DNA from: an uncultured Shewanella sp.
GTDB taxonomy: Bacteria; Pseudomonadota; Gammaproteobacteria; Enterobacterales; Shewanellaceae
Assembly: GCF_947497935.1 (NCBI RefSeq)
Contig: NZ_CANMIO010000011.1
Span: forward strand, 1-64,000
DNA length: 64,000 nt
Direction: 5' to 3'
How positions within the stretch are numbered: the first letter of the stretch is position 1; every line of letters begins with the position of its first letter. The notes below the pieces were generated by a model. The model had not been told where the DNA came from. It did no database searches and saw only the letters and a program-made list of their open reading frames with translations. Shown piece by piece: positions 57,253 to 64,000 of this stretch. Both the position numbers and the translations under genes were made by a program.

Positions 57253-57267
57253 TCACTTTAAGTGAAA
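57251..57267. promoter_or_regulatory. 17-bp palindrome overlapping the PdhR box
   Basis: TTTCACTT and AAGTGAAA flank a central T, giving perfect 8-bp arms. It shares three bases with the PdhR box. I cannot assign the binding protein. Its position suggests competition or cooperation at the focA promoter. Confidence 0.6.
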
Positions 57268-57914
57268 CAAGATAACATAGCTGTAAACTAAAGGCATTAA
57301 AAACGCCTTACTAATATAGTGAAATATGATCATAGTTTAATCTAGATCTAATTCTAGAAGATTTTATTGCACTAGACCCCAAGTGAACCGTGCGAAATAT
57401 GGATATAGCAACAAGCAAACTGAAACGATGATTGGCACTCTTTACTCAACTGTTTCAGATATGCAATATTGCGATAACTTTATCGGCAGTTTTAGATCGC
57501 TTATGCTAGATAAATTGTATTGACGATGAGCCCATTTTCAGCTTGTCTATGTCTATTCAGGCGCGACTTTACGTCAAGACTTATACGTTAAGGCATACGT
57601 ATTAAAGGCTAACGCACTAATCACTATCAGCAGAACAGTATCAATTATATCTTGTTGCCAATGTCCCAAATGAAAGATACCAGCCCTCTTCAGAGTGCGC
57701 AGCAACAAGCAACCACATGGCACAACAAAGCACACAGTTGCACCATGGCAGAGGCAAAGTTGAACAAGCTAAAAGTAACCATGGGAGCACAGTAAAACCT
57801 ATAAAGTGAAGGCTAAGAGTTATTGCGCTGAAAACCGCGAAAATAACTTACACAGGCTTTTGTCGCTACAGATGACTTAGGCAAGCAACAACCGCAATCT
57901 CGCTACGGTTCAAG

Positions 57915-57958
57915 AAAAAATTCGCCTATCACCCACAAACTTAACATGGCGATTTTTT
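57915..57958 (+). terminator. Terminator-like hairpin in the pflB upstream region
   Basis: TCGCC and GGCGA with outer A6/T6 arms and a one-base bulge enclose a 21-base loop, followed by TTTTTT. It could end a plus-strand transcript starting in 57270-57900, but I found no promoter there with confidence. Confidence 0.4.
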
Positions 57959-57968
57959 AATCTATAAT
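57941..57968 (+). promoter_or_regulatory. Distal pflB promoter
   Basis: TTAACA and TATAAT are separated by 16 bases, close to the sigma70 consensus. The predicted start near 57975 gives a leader of about 500 nt to pflB. Confidence 0.55.
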
Positions 57969-58247
57969 TCATACCGCAGTCATAGTATTGTCCACTGACT
58001 AGGCTCTAATCTCGGTAGCTTTTATTACCATAAAGCGATAAAAGCAAAGGCTTGCTAACGATTTTAAAATGACCTGAAAGCTAAGCTGTGGGAATCTTGC
58101 GAAAACCAGACCAGTTTTAAGCTCAAGCAATTAAGCTAAGACGGATAAAGCGGCTATCGTTCAAAAAGTGCTACCTCGGTAACAGTTTTTGCATTTCTCA
58201 GCCAGATGAAGACTGATTTGAGTGCAGTGCTTCCTAGGTTATGCTAA

Positions 58248-58277
58248 TATAATCATGGTTAATTGGTCTTACCAATT
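58248..58277 (+). promoter_or_regulatory. Proximal pflB promoter -10 with a PdhR-type operator at the start site
   Basis: A TATAAT (58248-58253) has no good -35, as in activator-dependent promoters. Immediately downstream, AATTGGTCTTACCAATT (58261-58277) is a second perfect PdhR box covering the predicted start. Repression that is relieved by pyruvate would fit the role of pyruvate formate-lyase. Confidence 0.65.
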
Positions 58278-58481
58278 TAAATCTTCAGCCAGAGATGAGT
58301 GCTGGAGAATACAAGACAATTGAACTGAACAGATTACTGCGAAGTGAAATTACTTCGAAACGCGTTATATGTGAATTCACAGATCACGTGTTTAAGAATT
58401 TACTATTGGTGTATCGCGCGCCTCATTTAGAGCCAATATCGATACCCAACAACCTTATCTCAAACAGAAGGTAATTGTACG

Positions 58482-60764
58482 ATGACCGAAAAAACTGAAC
58501 AGTTTGCAGCCGCGTGGGAAGGTTTCACCGCTGGCGATTGGAAAACTGAAGTCAATGTGCGTGACTTTATTCAAGCTAACTACACTCCTTATGAAGGCGA
58601 TGAGTCTTTCCTTGCTGGTGCTACTGAAGCAACAACCGAACTTTGGGACAAAGTTATGGTTGGTATTAAGGAAGAGAACCGTACTCACGCTCCTGTAGAT
58701 TTTGATACTTCACGTGTATCTACTATCACTTCTCATGAAGCCGGTTACATTACTAAAGATCTAGAAACTATCGTTGGTTTGCAAACAGAAGCACCGCTTA
58801 AGCGCGCTATGTTGCCAAACGGTGGTATTCGTATGGTTGAAAGTTCTTGCGCTGCATACGGCCGTGAACTAGACGCTGACGTTAAATACGTATACTCAGA
58901 GCTACGTAAGACACACAACCAAGGTGTGTTCGACATCTATACGCCAGAAATCATGCGTTGTCGTAAGTCAGGCGTATTGACTGGTTTACCAGATGCATAC
59001 GGCCGTGGTCGTATCATTGGTGACTACCGTCGTATCGCGCTATACGGTATCGATTTCCTAATGGCGGACAAGTTTGCTCAGTTCACTTCTCTTCAGTCTG
59101 ATTTCGAAACTGGCGAAAACTTGTCTTACACTATGCAACTTCGTGAAGAAATTGCAGAGCAGCACAAAGCACTAGGTCAAATGAAGAAGATGGCAGCAAG
59201 CTACGGCTTCGACATCTCTTTACCTGCGACTAACGCTCAAGAAGCTATCCAGTGGACTTACTTCGGCTACCTAGCTGCTGTTAAGAGCCAGAACGGCGCG
59301 GCGATGTCTTTAGGTCGTACTTCTAGCTTCCTAGATATCTTCATTGAACGCGACATCAAGAATGGCGTGATCACTGAGCAACAAGCTCAAGAAATGGTTG
59401 ACCACTTCGTAATGAAGCTACGTATGGTTCGTTTCCTACGTACTCCAGAATACGATGAGTTATTCTCTGGCGACCCAATCTGGGCTACTGAGTCTATCGC
59501 TGGTATGGGTCTTGACGGTCGTACACTTGTTACTAAGTCTAGCTTCCGCTTCCTACACACATTGTACAACATGGGTCCTAGCCCAGAGCCGAACATCACG
59601 GTTCTATGGTCAGAGCAACTACCGCTAAACTTCAAGAAGTACGCGTCTAAAGTATCTATCGATACTAGCTCTATCCAGTACGAAAACGATGACCTAATGC
59701 GTCCAGATTTCGAATCTGACGATTACGCTATCGCTTGTTGTGTAAGCCCAATGGTTGTTGGTAAGCACATGCAGTTCTTCGGCGCGCGTGCAAACCTTGC
59801 TAAGACTATGCTTTACGCAATCAACGGTGGTGTTGACGAAAAACTTAACGCTCAAATCGGTCCTAAGTCTGCTCCAATCACAGACGAAGTATTGAACTTT
59901 GATGACGTTATGGGTCGTTTAGACACTATGATGGACTGGTTAGCGACACAATATGTGTCTGCACTAAACGCTATCCACTTCATGCACGACAAGTACTCTT
60001 ATGAATCAGCTCTAATGGCTCTTCATGACAGAGACGTACGTCGTACTATGGCGTGTGGTATCGCAGGTCTATCTATCACTGCTGACTCACTAGCTGCGAT
60101 TAAGTACGCAACTGTTAAGCCAATCCGTGATGAAAACGGCATTGCTGTAGACTTCGACATCGAAGGCGATTATCCAAAGTTCGGTAACAACGACCCACGT
60201 GTTGATGATATCGCTACTGAATTGGTTGAGCGCTTCATGGCTAAGATCCGTCGCATGAAGATGTACCGCAACGCGATCCCAACACAGTCTATTTTAACTA
60301 TTACTTCTAACGTTGTTTACGGTAAGAAGACGGGTAACACCCCTGACGGTCGTCGCTCTGGTGCACCATTTGCTCCAGGTGCTAACCCAATGCACGGTCG
60401 TGATGAAAAAGGCGCTATCGCTTCTTTAACATCTGTTGCTAAACTACCATTTGCTCATGCTCAAGACGGTATTTCTTACACATTCTCTATCGTACCTAAC
60501 GCACTAGGTAAAGATGACGATGCACGTAAGACTAACCTTGCAGCACTTATGGATGGTTACTTCGCTCACAACGATAACCGTGAAGGTGGTCAACACTTAA
60601 ACGTTAACGTTATGAACCGCGAAATGCTTGAAGATGCAGTAGTTAACCCAGATAAGTACCCACAGTTAACTATCCGTGTTTCTGGTTACGCAGTACGCTT
60701 TAACTCGCTAACACCAGAGCAACAGCAAGACGTTATTACCCGTACCTTTACTAAAGGTCTGTAA
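58482..60764 (+). CDS. pflB: Pyruvate formate-lyase
   Basis: PflB cleaves pyruvate with CoA to formate and acetyl-CoA without oxygen. The 760 residues carry the catalytic Cys419-Cys420 in AIACCVSPM and the radical glycine Gly735 in RVSGYAVRF near the C-terminus; both are intact. The length matches E. coli PflB. GAAGG lies before the ATG. Codon use is strongly biased (CGT, GAA, GGT), as in very highly expressed genes. It is followed by pflA, with a stable hairpin between them. Confidence 0.97.
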   Translation: MTEKTEQFAAAWEGFTAGDWKTEVNVRDFIQANYTPYEGDESFLAGATEATTELWDKVMVGIKEENRTHAPVDFDTSRVSTITSHEAGYITKDLETIVGLQTEAPLKRAMLPNGGIRMVESSCAAYGRELDADVKYVYSELRKTHNQGVFDIYTPEIMRCRKSGVLTGLPDAYGRGRIIGDYRRIALYGIDFLMADKFAQFTSLQSDFETGENLSYTMQLREEIAEQHKALGQMKKMAASYGFDISLPATNAQEAIQWTYFGYLAAVKSQNGAAMSLGRTSSFLDIFIERDIKNGVITEQQAQEMVDHFVMKLRMVRFLRTPEYDELFSGDPIWATESIAGMGLDGRTLVTKSSFRFLHTLYNMGPSPEPNITVLWSEQLPLNFKKYASKVSIDTSSIQYENDDLMRPDFESDDYAIACCVSPMVVGKHMQFFGARANLAKTMLYAINGGVDEKLNAQIGPKSAPITDEVLNFDDVMGRLDTMMDWLATQYVSALNAIHFMHDKYSYESALMALHDRDVRRTMACGIAGLSITADSLAAIKYATVKPIRDENGIAVDFDIEGDYPKFGNNDPRVDDIATELVERFMAKIRRMKMYRNAIPTQSILTITSNVVYGKKTGNTPDGRRSGAPFAPGANPMHGRDEKGAIASLTSVAKLPFAHAQDGISYTFSIVPNALGKDDDARKTNLAALMDGYFAHNDNREGGQHLNVNVMNREMLEDAVVNPDKYPQLTIRVSGYAVRFNSLTPEQQQDVITRTFTKGL

Positions 60765-60784
60765 GTTTAATTAAGTGTCGATTG

Positions 60785-60814
60785 AGCTGATGCTAGCGTA
60801 TGCGAGCATCAGCT
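60785..60814 (+). repeat. Hairpin between pflB and pflA
   Basis: AGCTGATGCT and AGCATCAGCT form a perfect 10-bp stem with a 10-base loop. No T run follows. It may set the pflB:pflA ratio by protecting the pflB mRNA end or by partial termination. Confidence 0.75.
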
Positions 60815-60828
60815 AAACAGGAGTATAG

Positions 60829-61569
60829 ATGGCAGTTATCGGTCGGATTCATTCAATAGAATCTTTTGGAACAGTAGATGGTCCTGGCATTCGGTTTATC
60901 ACCTTTATGCAAGGCTGCTTAATGCGCTGCCTATACTGCCATAACCGCGACACTTGGGACTTACACGGTGGTAAAGAAATGAAAGTCGATGACTTAATGA
61001 GTCAAATCATTAGTTATCGACCTTTTCTTGAAGCCAGTGGCGGTGGTGTGACCGCAAGCGGCGGAGAAGCAATTTTACAAGCTGATTTCGTAGCTGAACT
61101 TTTCAAAGCCTGCAAAAAAGAAGGTATCCATACCTGTCTTGATACCAACGGCTTTGTTCGTAAACACACACCAATTATCGATGAATTACTCGATAATACA
61201 GATTTGGTGATGCTAGATATTAAACAGATTGATGATGCAAAACATATCGATCTGACGAATGTCAGCAACCAGCGCACGCTACAGTTTGCTGAATACTTAC
61301 ACAAGCGTGGGCAAAAAACATGGATTAGATATGTGGTTGTTGGTGGTTACACCGACGATATCCCATCGGCACAAGCCTTAGCTGAATTTATTAAGCCTAT
61401 GACTAACGTGGAAAAGATCGAGTTACTCCCTTACCACGAGCTAGGCAAGCATAAATGGGAAGCCATGGGTGTGGATTATGAGCTTAATAATATCTCTCCG
61501 CCAAGCACAGAAACCATGGAACAGATTAAGAAAGTCTTTACCGATATGGGAATGAACGCGGTTTATTAA
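60829..61569 (+). CDS. pflA: Pyruvate formate-lyase activating enzyme
   Basis: PflA is a radical SAM enzyme that makes the glycyl radical on PflB. The CxxxCxxC cluster is Cys30, Cys34 and Cys37 in [15 protein letters not shown], followed by [14 protein letters not shown] (SAM-binding GGE motif) and [12 protein letters not shown]. The length of 246 residues is the same as in E. coli. AGGAG lies 6 bases before the ATG. It is co-transcribed with pflB. Confidence 0.97.
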   Translation: MAVIGRIHSIESFGTVDGPGIRFITFMQGCLMRCLYCHNRDTWDLHGGKEMKVDDLMSQIISYRPFLEASGGGVTASGGEAILQADFVAELFKACKKEGIHTCLDTNGFVRKHTPIIDELLDNTDLVMLDIKQIDDAKHIDLTNVSNQRTLQFAEYLHKRGQKTWIRYVVVGGYTDDIPSAQALAEFIKPMTNVEKIELLPYHELGKHKWEAMGVDYELNNISPPSTETMEQIKKVFTDMGMNAVY

Positions 61570-61594
61570 CCGCGTTAAATATTATAACAATCAG

Positions 61595-62047
61595 CTAGAG
61601 CTCTTCCCAATAGCTGGCATCTAAGCGTTCGAAGGCGGCCTTTAAAATTAGCGCCATATCGAAATAACACGCTTTAGCACCAAGCGGCCGACAGTTAATC
61701 CCCATTTGCATTAACTTAGTCGATAACTGGTTACCCCAGTCGAGTAAAGATAACGGTAAAGGGTGGCGAGAACGCCAACCTAACCAAAGTAAGCCTTGTA
61801 TAGGCAAACTGATAAAGAACAGTGCGATAGTTATCGCTTGGGGTAAATAACTCCAACCGTGTAGGTATAACTGGCTTGCTGCCGCTAATAAAGCCAAAAA
61901 TGGCATTAACGGTAGCGCAAGTTTAGTGGCTCGCATAACGCGATACTCAGGAAAGTAATAACTGAGTTGTCGAACCATAGGCCAGGTCTTCATATAGCGA
62001 CGACCTTCGCCCAAGGTTTTGAGAACTTGAATGCTCAAAGATGGCAC
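61595..62047 (-). CDS. yfbV: YfbV family (DUF412) inner-membrane protein
   Basis: The 150-residue protein has KTWPMVRQLSYYFPEYRVMRATKLALPLMP, two membrane helices, SLPIQGLLWLGWRSRHPLPLSLLDW and a C-terminal ALILKAAFERLDASYWEEL. It aligns end to end with E. coli YfbV, which also lies next to ackA and has been linked to Ter macrodomain insulation. The start is GTG 62047 with a weak ribosome site. It is divergent from ackA. Confidence 0.88.
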   Translation of the reverse strand: MPSLSIQVLKTLGEGRRYMKTWPMVRQLSYYFPEYRVMRATKLALPLMPFLALLAAASQLYLHGWSYLPQAITIALFFISLPIQGLLWLGWRSRHPLPLSLLDWGNQLSTKLMQMGINCRPLGAKACYFDMALILKAAFERLDASYWEEL

Positions 62048-62232
62048 CTATAAATAATAATACAGCCTAACTTTAGCATAAACACTCTGCCTGCCCCAAG
62101 GGCTAGCGCGAGTAAGAAACAAATGTTGCTCCTTTAAAGAGCATACTTTACGACTTCGGCTATAGTTGCCATATGAAGTTTTGTTATTCGGTGAGTCAAA
62201 CGACTTCACCATTTATTGCGAAAGGTTTAAAC

Positions 62233-63429
62233 ATGTCAAACAAACTAGTATTGGTGCTTAACTGTGGTAGTTCATCTCTAAAGTTTGCAGTTATTGATGC
62301 ACTTACTGGCGATGACCAAATTTCAGGTCTAGCTGAGTGTTTTGGTCTAGAAGATTCTAGAATCAAGTGGAAAGTTAACGGCCAAAAGAGTGAAGCTAGC
62401 CTAGGTGCTTTCACTGCTCACAGAGAAGCGGTTGAATACATTGTTAACGACATTCTAGGTGCTTACCCAGAAATCGCAGCTGAGATCCAAGCAATTGGTC
62501 ACCGTGTTGTACACGGCGGTGAGAAATTCACTCGCTCAGTAATTATTGACGAATCAGTTATCCAAGGTATTGAAGATTGTGCAACTCTAGCACCACTTCA
62601 CAACCCTGCTCACCTTATCGGTATTCGTGCTGCACAAGCATCATTCCCAGCACTACCACAAGTAGCTGTGTTTGATACTGCTTTCCACCAGACTATGCCT
62701 GAAAAAGCATACATCTACGCGCTTCCATACAAGCTATACCGTGAAAACGCTATCCGTCGCTACGGCATGCACGGTACTAGTCACCTATTCATCAGCCGCG
62801 AAGCTGCTGCTGCACTAGGTAAAGACGAAGCTGACACAAACATCATTTGTGCTCACCTAGGTAACGGCGCATCTGTTACTGCTATTAAAGGCGGTAAGAG
62901 TGTTGATACTTCTATGGGTCTAACGCCACTAGAAGGTTTGGTAATGGGTACACGTTGTGGTGACGTTGATCCTTCAGTTATCTTCCACCTAGTTAACCGT
63001 TTAGGTTACACACTAGACGAAGTTGAGTCTGTACTTAACAAGCAAAGTGGTCTGCTAGGTATTTCTGAACTAACTAACGATTGCCGTGGCATCGAAGAAG
63101 GTTTCGAGCAAGGTCATAAAGGTGCAACGCTAGCACTAGAAATCTTCTGCTACCGTCTAGCTAAGTACATCGCTTCTTACACAGTGCCATTAGAGCGTCT
63201 AGACGCAGTAGTGTTCACTGGTGGTATCGGTGAAAACTCTGACCTAATCCGTGAGAAAGTTCTTAACTCTCTAGCGATCTTCAACTTCAACGTTGATAAA
63301 GAGCGTAACGCTGCAGCTCGCTTTGGTAACGGTGGCCAAATCACTACTGATGAAGGTACTGTTGCTATGGTTATCCCTACTAATGAAGAGTGGGTTATTG
63401 CGCAAGACGCAATCGAGCTAATCAAGTAA
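62233..63429 (+). CDS. ackA: Acetate kinase
   Basis: AckA makes ATP and acetate from acetyl-phosphate. The 398 residues show [14 protein letters not shown] (N-terminal phosphate-binding), [45 protein letters not shown] and [10 protein letters not shown], all ASKHA acetate kinase motifs. I chose ATG 62233 with GAAAGG 7 bases upstream; an in-frame ATG at 62173 would add 20 unrelated residues. The strong codon bias suggests high expression. It lies with pta in the usual order. Confidence 0.97.
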   Translation: MSNKLVLVLNCGSSSLKFAVIDALTGDDQISGLAECFGLEDSRIKWKVNGQKSEASLGAFTAHREAVEYIVNDILGAYPEIAAEIQAIGHRVVHGGEKFTRSVIIDESVIQGIEDCATLAPLHNPAHLIGIRAAQASFPALPQVAVFDTAFHQTMPEKAYIYALPYKLYRENAIRRYGMHGTSHLFISREAAAALGKDEADTNIICAHLGNGASVTAIKGGKSVDTSMGLTPLEGLVMGTRCGDVDPSVIFHLVNRLGYTLDEVESVLNKQSGLLGISELTNDCRGIEEGFEQGHKGATLALEIFCYRLAKYIASYTVPLERLDAVVFTGGIGENSDLIREKVLNSLAIFNFNVDKERNAAARFGNGGQITTDEGTVAMVIPTNEEWVIAQDAIELIK

Positions 63430-63442
63430 TTAAGCAAGAAAA

Positions 63443-63469
63443 TGCAGCTAATACATAGTATTAGCTGCA
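63443..63469 (+). repeat. 12-bp hairpin after ackA
   Basis: TGCAGCTAATAC and GTATTAGCTGCA form a perfect stem around ATA, 13 bases after ackA. With no T run it is more likely an mRNA processing or stability element than a terminator. Confidence 0.75.
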
Positions 63470-63490
63470 GTTAGCGCAGTAAAGATTTTA

Positions 63491-63507
63491 GTCATACTTT
63501 GTATGAC
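63491..63507 (+). repeat. 7-bp hairpin upstream of pta
   Basis: GTCATAC and GTATGAC pair around TTT, 25 bases before the pta start. It may affect pta translation or mark a processing site. Confidence 0.6.
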
Positions 63508-63531
63508 ATCACCGAGTTTCAAGAGGTCAAT

Positions 63532-64000
63532 ATGTCTCGTAACATCATGCTCATTCCAGTGGGTACCGGCGTTGGTTTAACTTCCATCAGCCTAGGTATG
63601 GTTCGCGCACTTGAACGCCACGGCGTTAAAGTACGCTTTTTCAAGCCAATCGCCCAACAACGTCCAAACGACCACGGTCCAGAGCGCTCTACGACAATTT
63701 TGAGCAAGTCTCCAACCGTTAATCCACTCGAGCCATTCGAGATGGATCATGCAGAAAAGCTAATTCGTGCAGACCAAACTGACGTGTTGATGGAGCAGAT
63801 CATTGCTCGTGCAACAGAATGCGCTGATGATACAGAAACCTTGATCGTTGAAGGTTTGGTACAGACTCGTAATCATCCTTTCTCTAGCGACGTTAACCAT
63901 GCTATCGCTAAAGCACTTGATGCTGATATCATTTTTGTTGCCACACCAGGTAACGAAAGCCCAACAGCATTAATGAACCGTCTAGAAATTTCACATAACT
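63532..64000 (+). CDS. pta: Phosphate acetyltransferase (5' part, runs off the window)
   Basis: Pta converts acetyl-CoA and phosphate to acetyl-phosphate for AckA. The visible 156 residues start MSRNIMLIPVGTGVGLTSISLGMVRALERHGVKVRFFKPIAQ, which is the P-loop-like N-terminal domain of the long enterobacterial-type Pta. The frame is open to the window end, so the catalytic C-terminal domain is not seen. AGAGG lies 5 bases before the ATG. It is the next gene after ackA on the same strand. Confidence 0.95.
   Translation, partial: MSRNIMLIPVGTGVGLTSISLGMVRALERHGVKVRFFKPIAQQRPNDHGPERSTTILSKSPTVNPLEPFEMDHAEKLIRADQTDVLMEQIIARATECADDTETLIVEGLVQTRNHPFSSDVNHAIAKALDADIIFVATPGNESPTALMNRLEISHN

Larger units (their letters stand above)
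57078..58481. promoter_or_regulatory. focA-pflB divergent regulatory region
   Basis: This 1.4-kb stretch carries no credible gene. It holds the focA promoter, at least one pflB promoter, two PdhR-type boxes, a second palindrome, a plus-strand terminator-like hairpin and a structured pflB leader. Smaller symmetries are CTAGA/TCTAG near 57345 and CGATAA/TTATCG near 57470-57484. In the pflB leader are hairpins CGAAGT/ACTTCG (58340-58357) and GTATCG/CGATAC (58410-58448). I did not find a clear FNR or ArcA box by eye. Confidence 0.7.

Noticed and set aside
58370..58381. TGTGAATTCACA as a CRP site upstream of pflB
   Set aside because: The half-sites are too close (a CRP site needs a 6-base spacer between TGTGA and TCACA), and it lies inside the leader downstream of both promoters.
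57087..58481. FNR or ArcA boxes expected for an anaerobic pfl promoter
   Set aside because: I looked for TTGAT-N4-ATCAA-like and GTTAATTAAATGTTA-like sites and found none convincing by eye; a matrix scan would be needed.

Overview
The window looks like a chromosomal segment of a Shewanella-type gammaproteobacterium. It shows moderate GC, an E. coli-style rrn P1 promoter next to gmhB, the smc-zipA-ligA cluster with cysZ and cysK, a VC_2705-type sodium:solute symporter with a DUF4212 partner, a DUF294 protein and a DnaQ-like exonuclease, an H-NOX gene with a kinase, and a focA / pflB-pflA / yfbV / ackA-pta fermentation block. I see no insertion sequence, prophage, CRISPR array or complete tRNA gene. 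Most operons end in clear rho-independent terminators.

Layout. 1-500 is the leftward leader of an rRNA operon (P2, boxA and P1 are visible; the 16S gene lies outside). 747-7860 holds gmhB, an M24 aminopeptidase, an APC permease, a small hypothetical gene, a pair of FAD oxidoreductases and a probable 53-residue membrane protein. 7911-14137 is a hydroxyproline catabolism locus: a D-amino-acid dehydrogenase and a trans-3-hydroxy-L-proline dehydratase on the minus strand, then a wrecked DapA-family deaminase, 4-hydroxyproline epimerase, ketoglutarate-semialdehyde dehydrogenase and a GntR/FCD regulator on the plus strand. 14238-18616 has a FabH-like synthase, an LRAT-like protein, and the H-NOX and hybrid-kinase NO-sensing pair. 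18658-25862 is the acetate-type symporter region, with an amidohydrolase lipoprotein and a small basic exported protein between its usual members. 26254-30870 carries a membrane protein, a PP2C-like phosphatase, a DsbA-like oxidoreductase, a YeeZ-like epimerase and an HD-GYP protein. About 31213-31446 is a promoter-to-terminator unit with no gene, a candidate small RNA.

31445-39562 is DUF2919, ligA, zipA and smc on the minus strand with cysZ diverging. 39770-49221 contains a DUF5916 outer-membrane-type protein, a dual-receiver GGDEF protein, an RDD protein, cysK, a TetR regulator, an O-methyltransferase-like gene and a TDT-family transporter. 49733-55817 has a TonB-dependent receptor, a YfcC-type transporter and panF with yhdT. 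56124-64000 is the pyruvate-formate-lyase and acetate block: focA faces away from pflB-pflA across 1.4 kb of regulatory DNA, followed by yfbV, ackA and a truncated pta. Together these turn pyruvate into formate plus acetyl-CoA, then acetyl-phosphate and acetate with ATP.

The most notable observations are: (1) the hydroxyproline locus carries only a relic of the deaminase that links its dehydrogenase to its semialdehyde dehydrogenase; (2) two perfect PdhR-type 17-bp palindromes about 1 kb apart flank the focA/pflB intergenic region, one beside a second, different 17-bp palindrome; (3) an orphan ~200-nt transcription unit lies at 31248-31446; (4) the H-NOX has heme-binding residues but no distal-pocket tyrosine at position 140, and is paired with a hybrid kinase. 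I found no clearly new multi-gene system.
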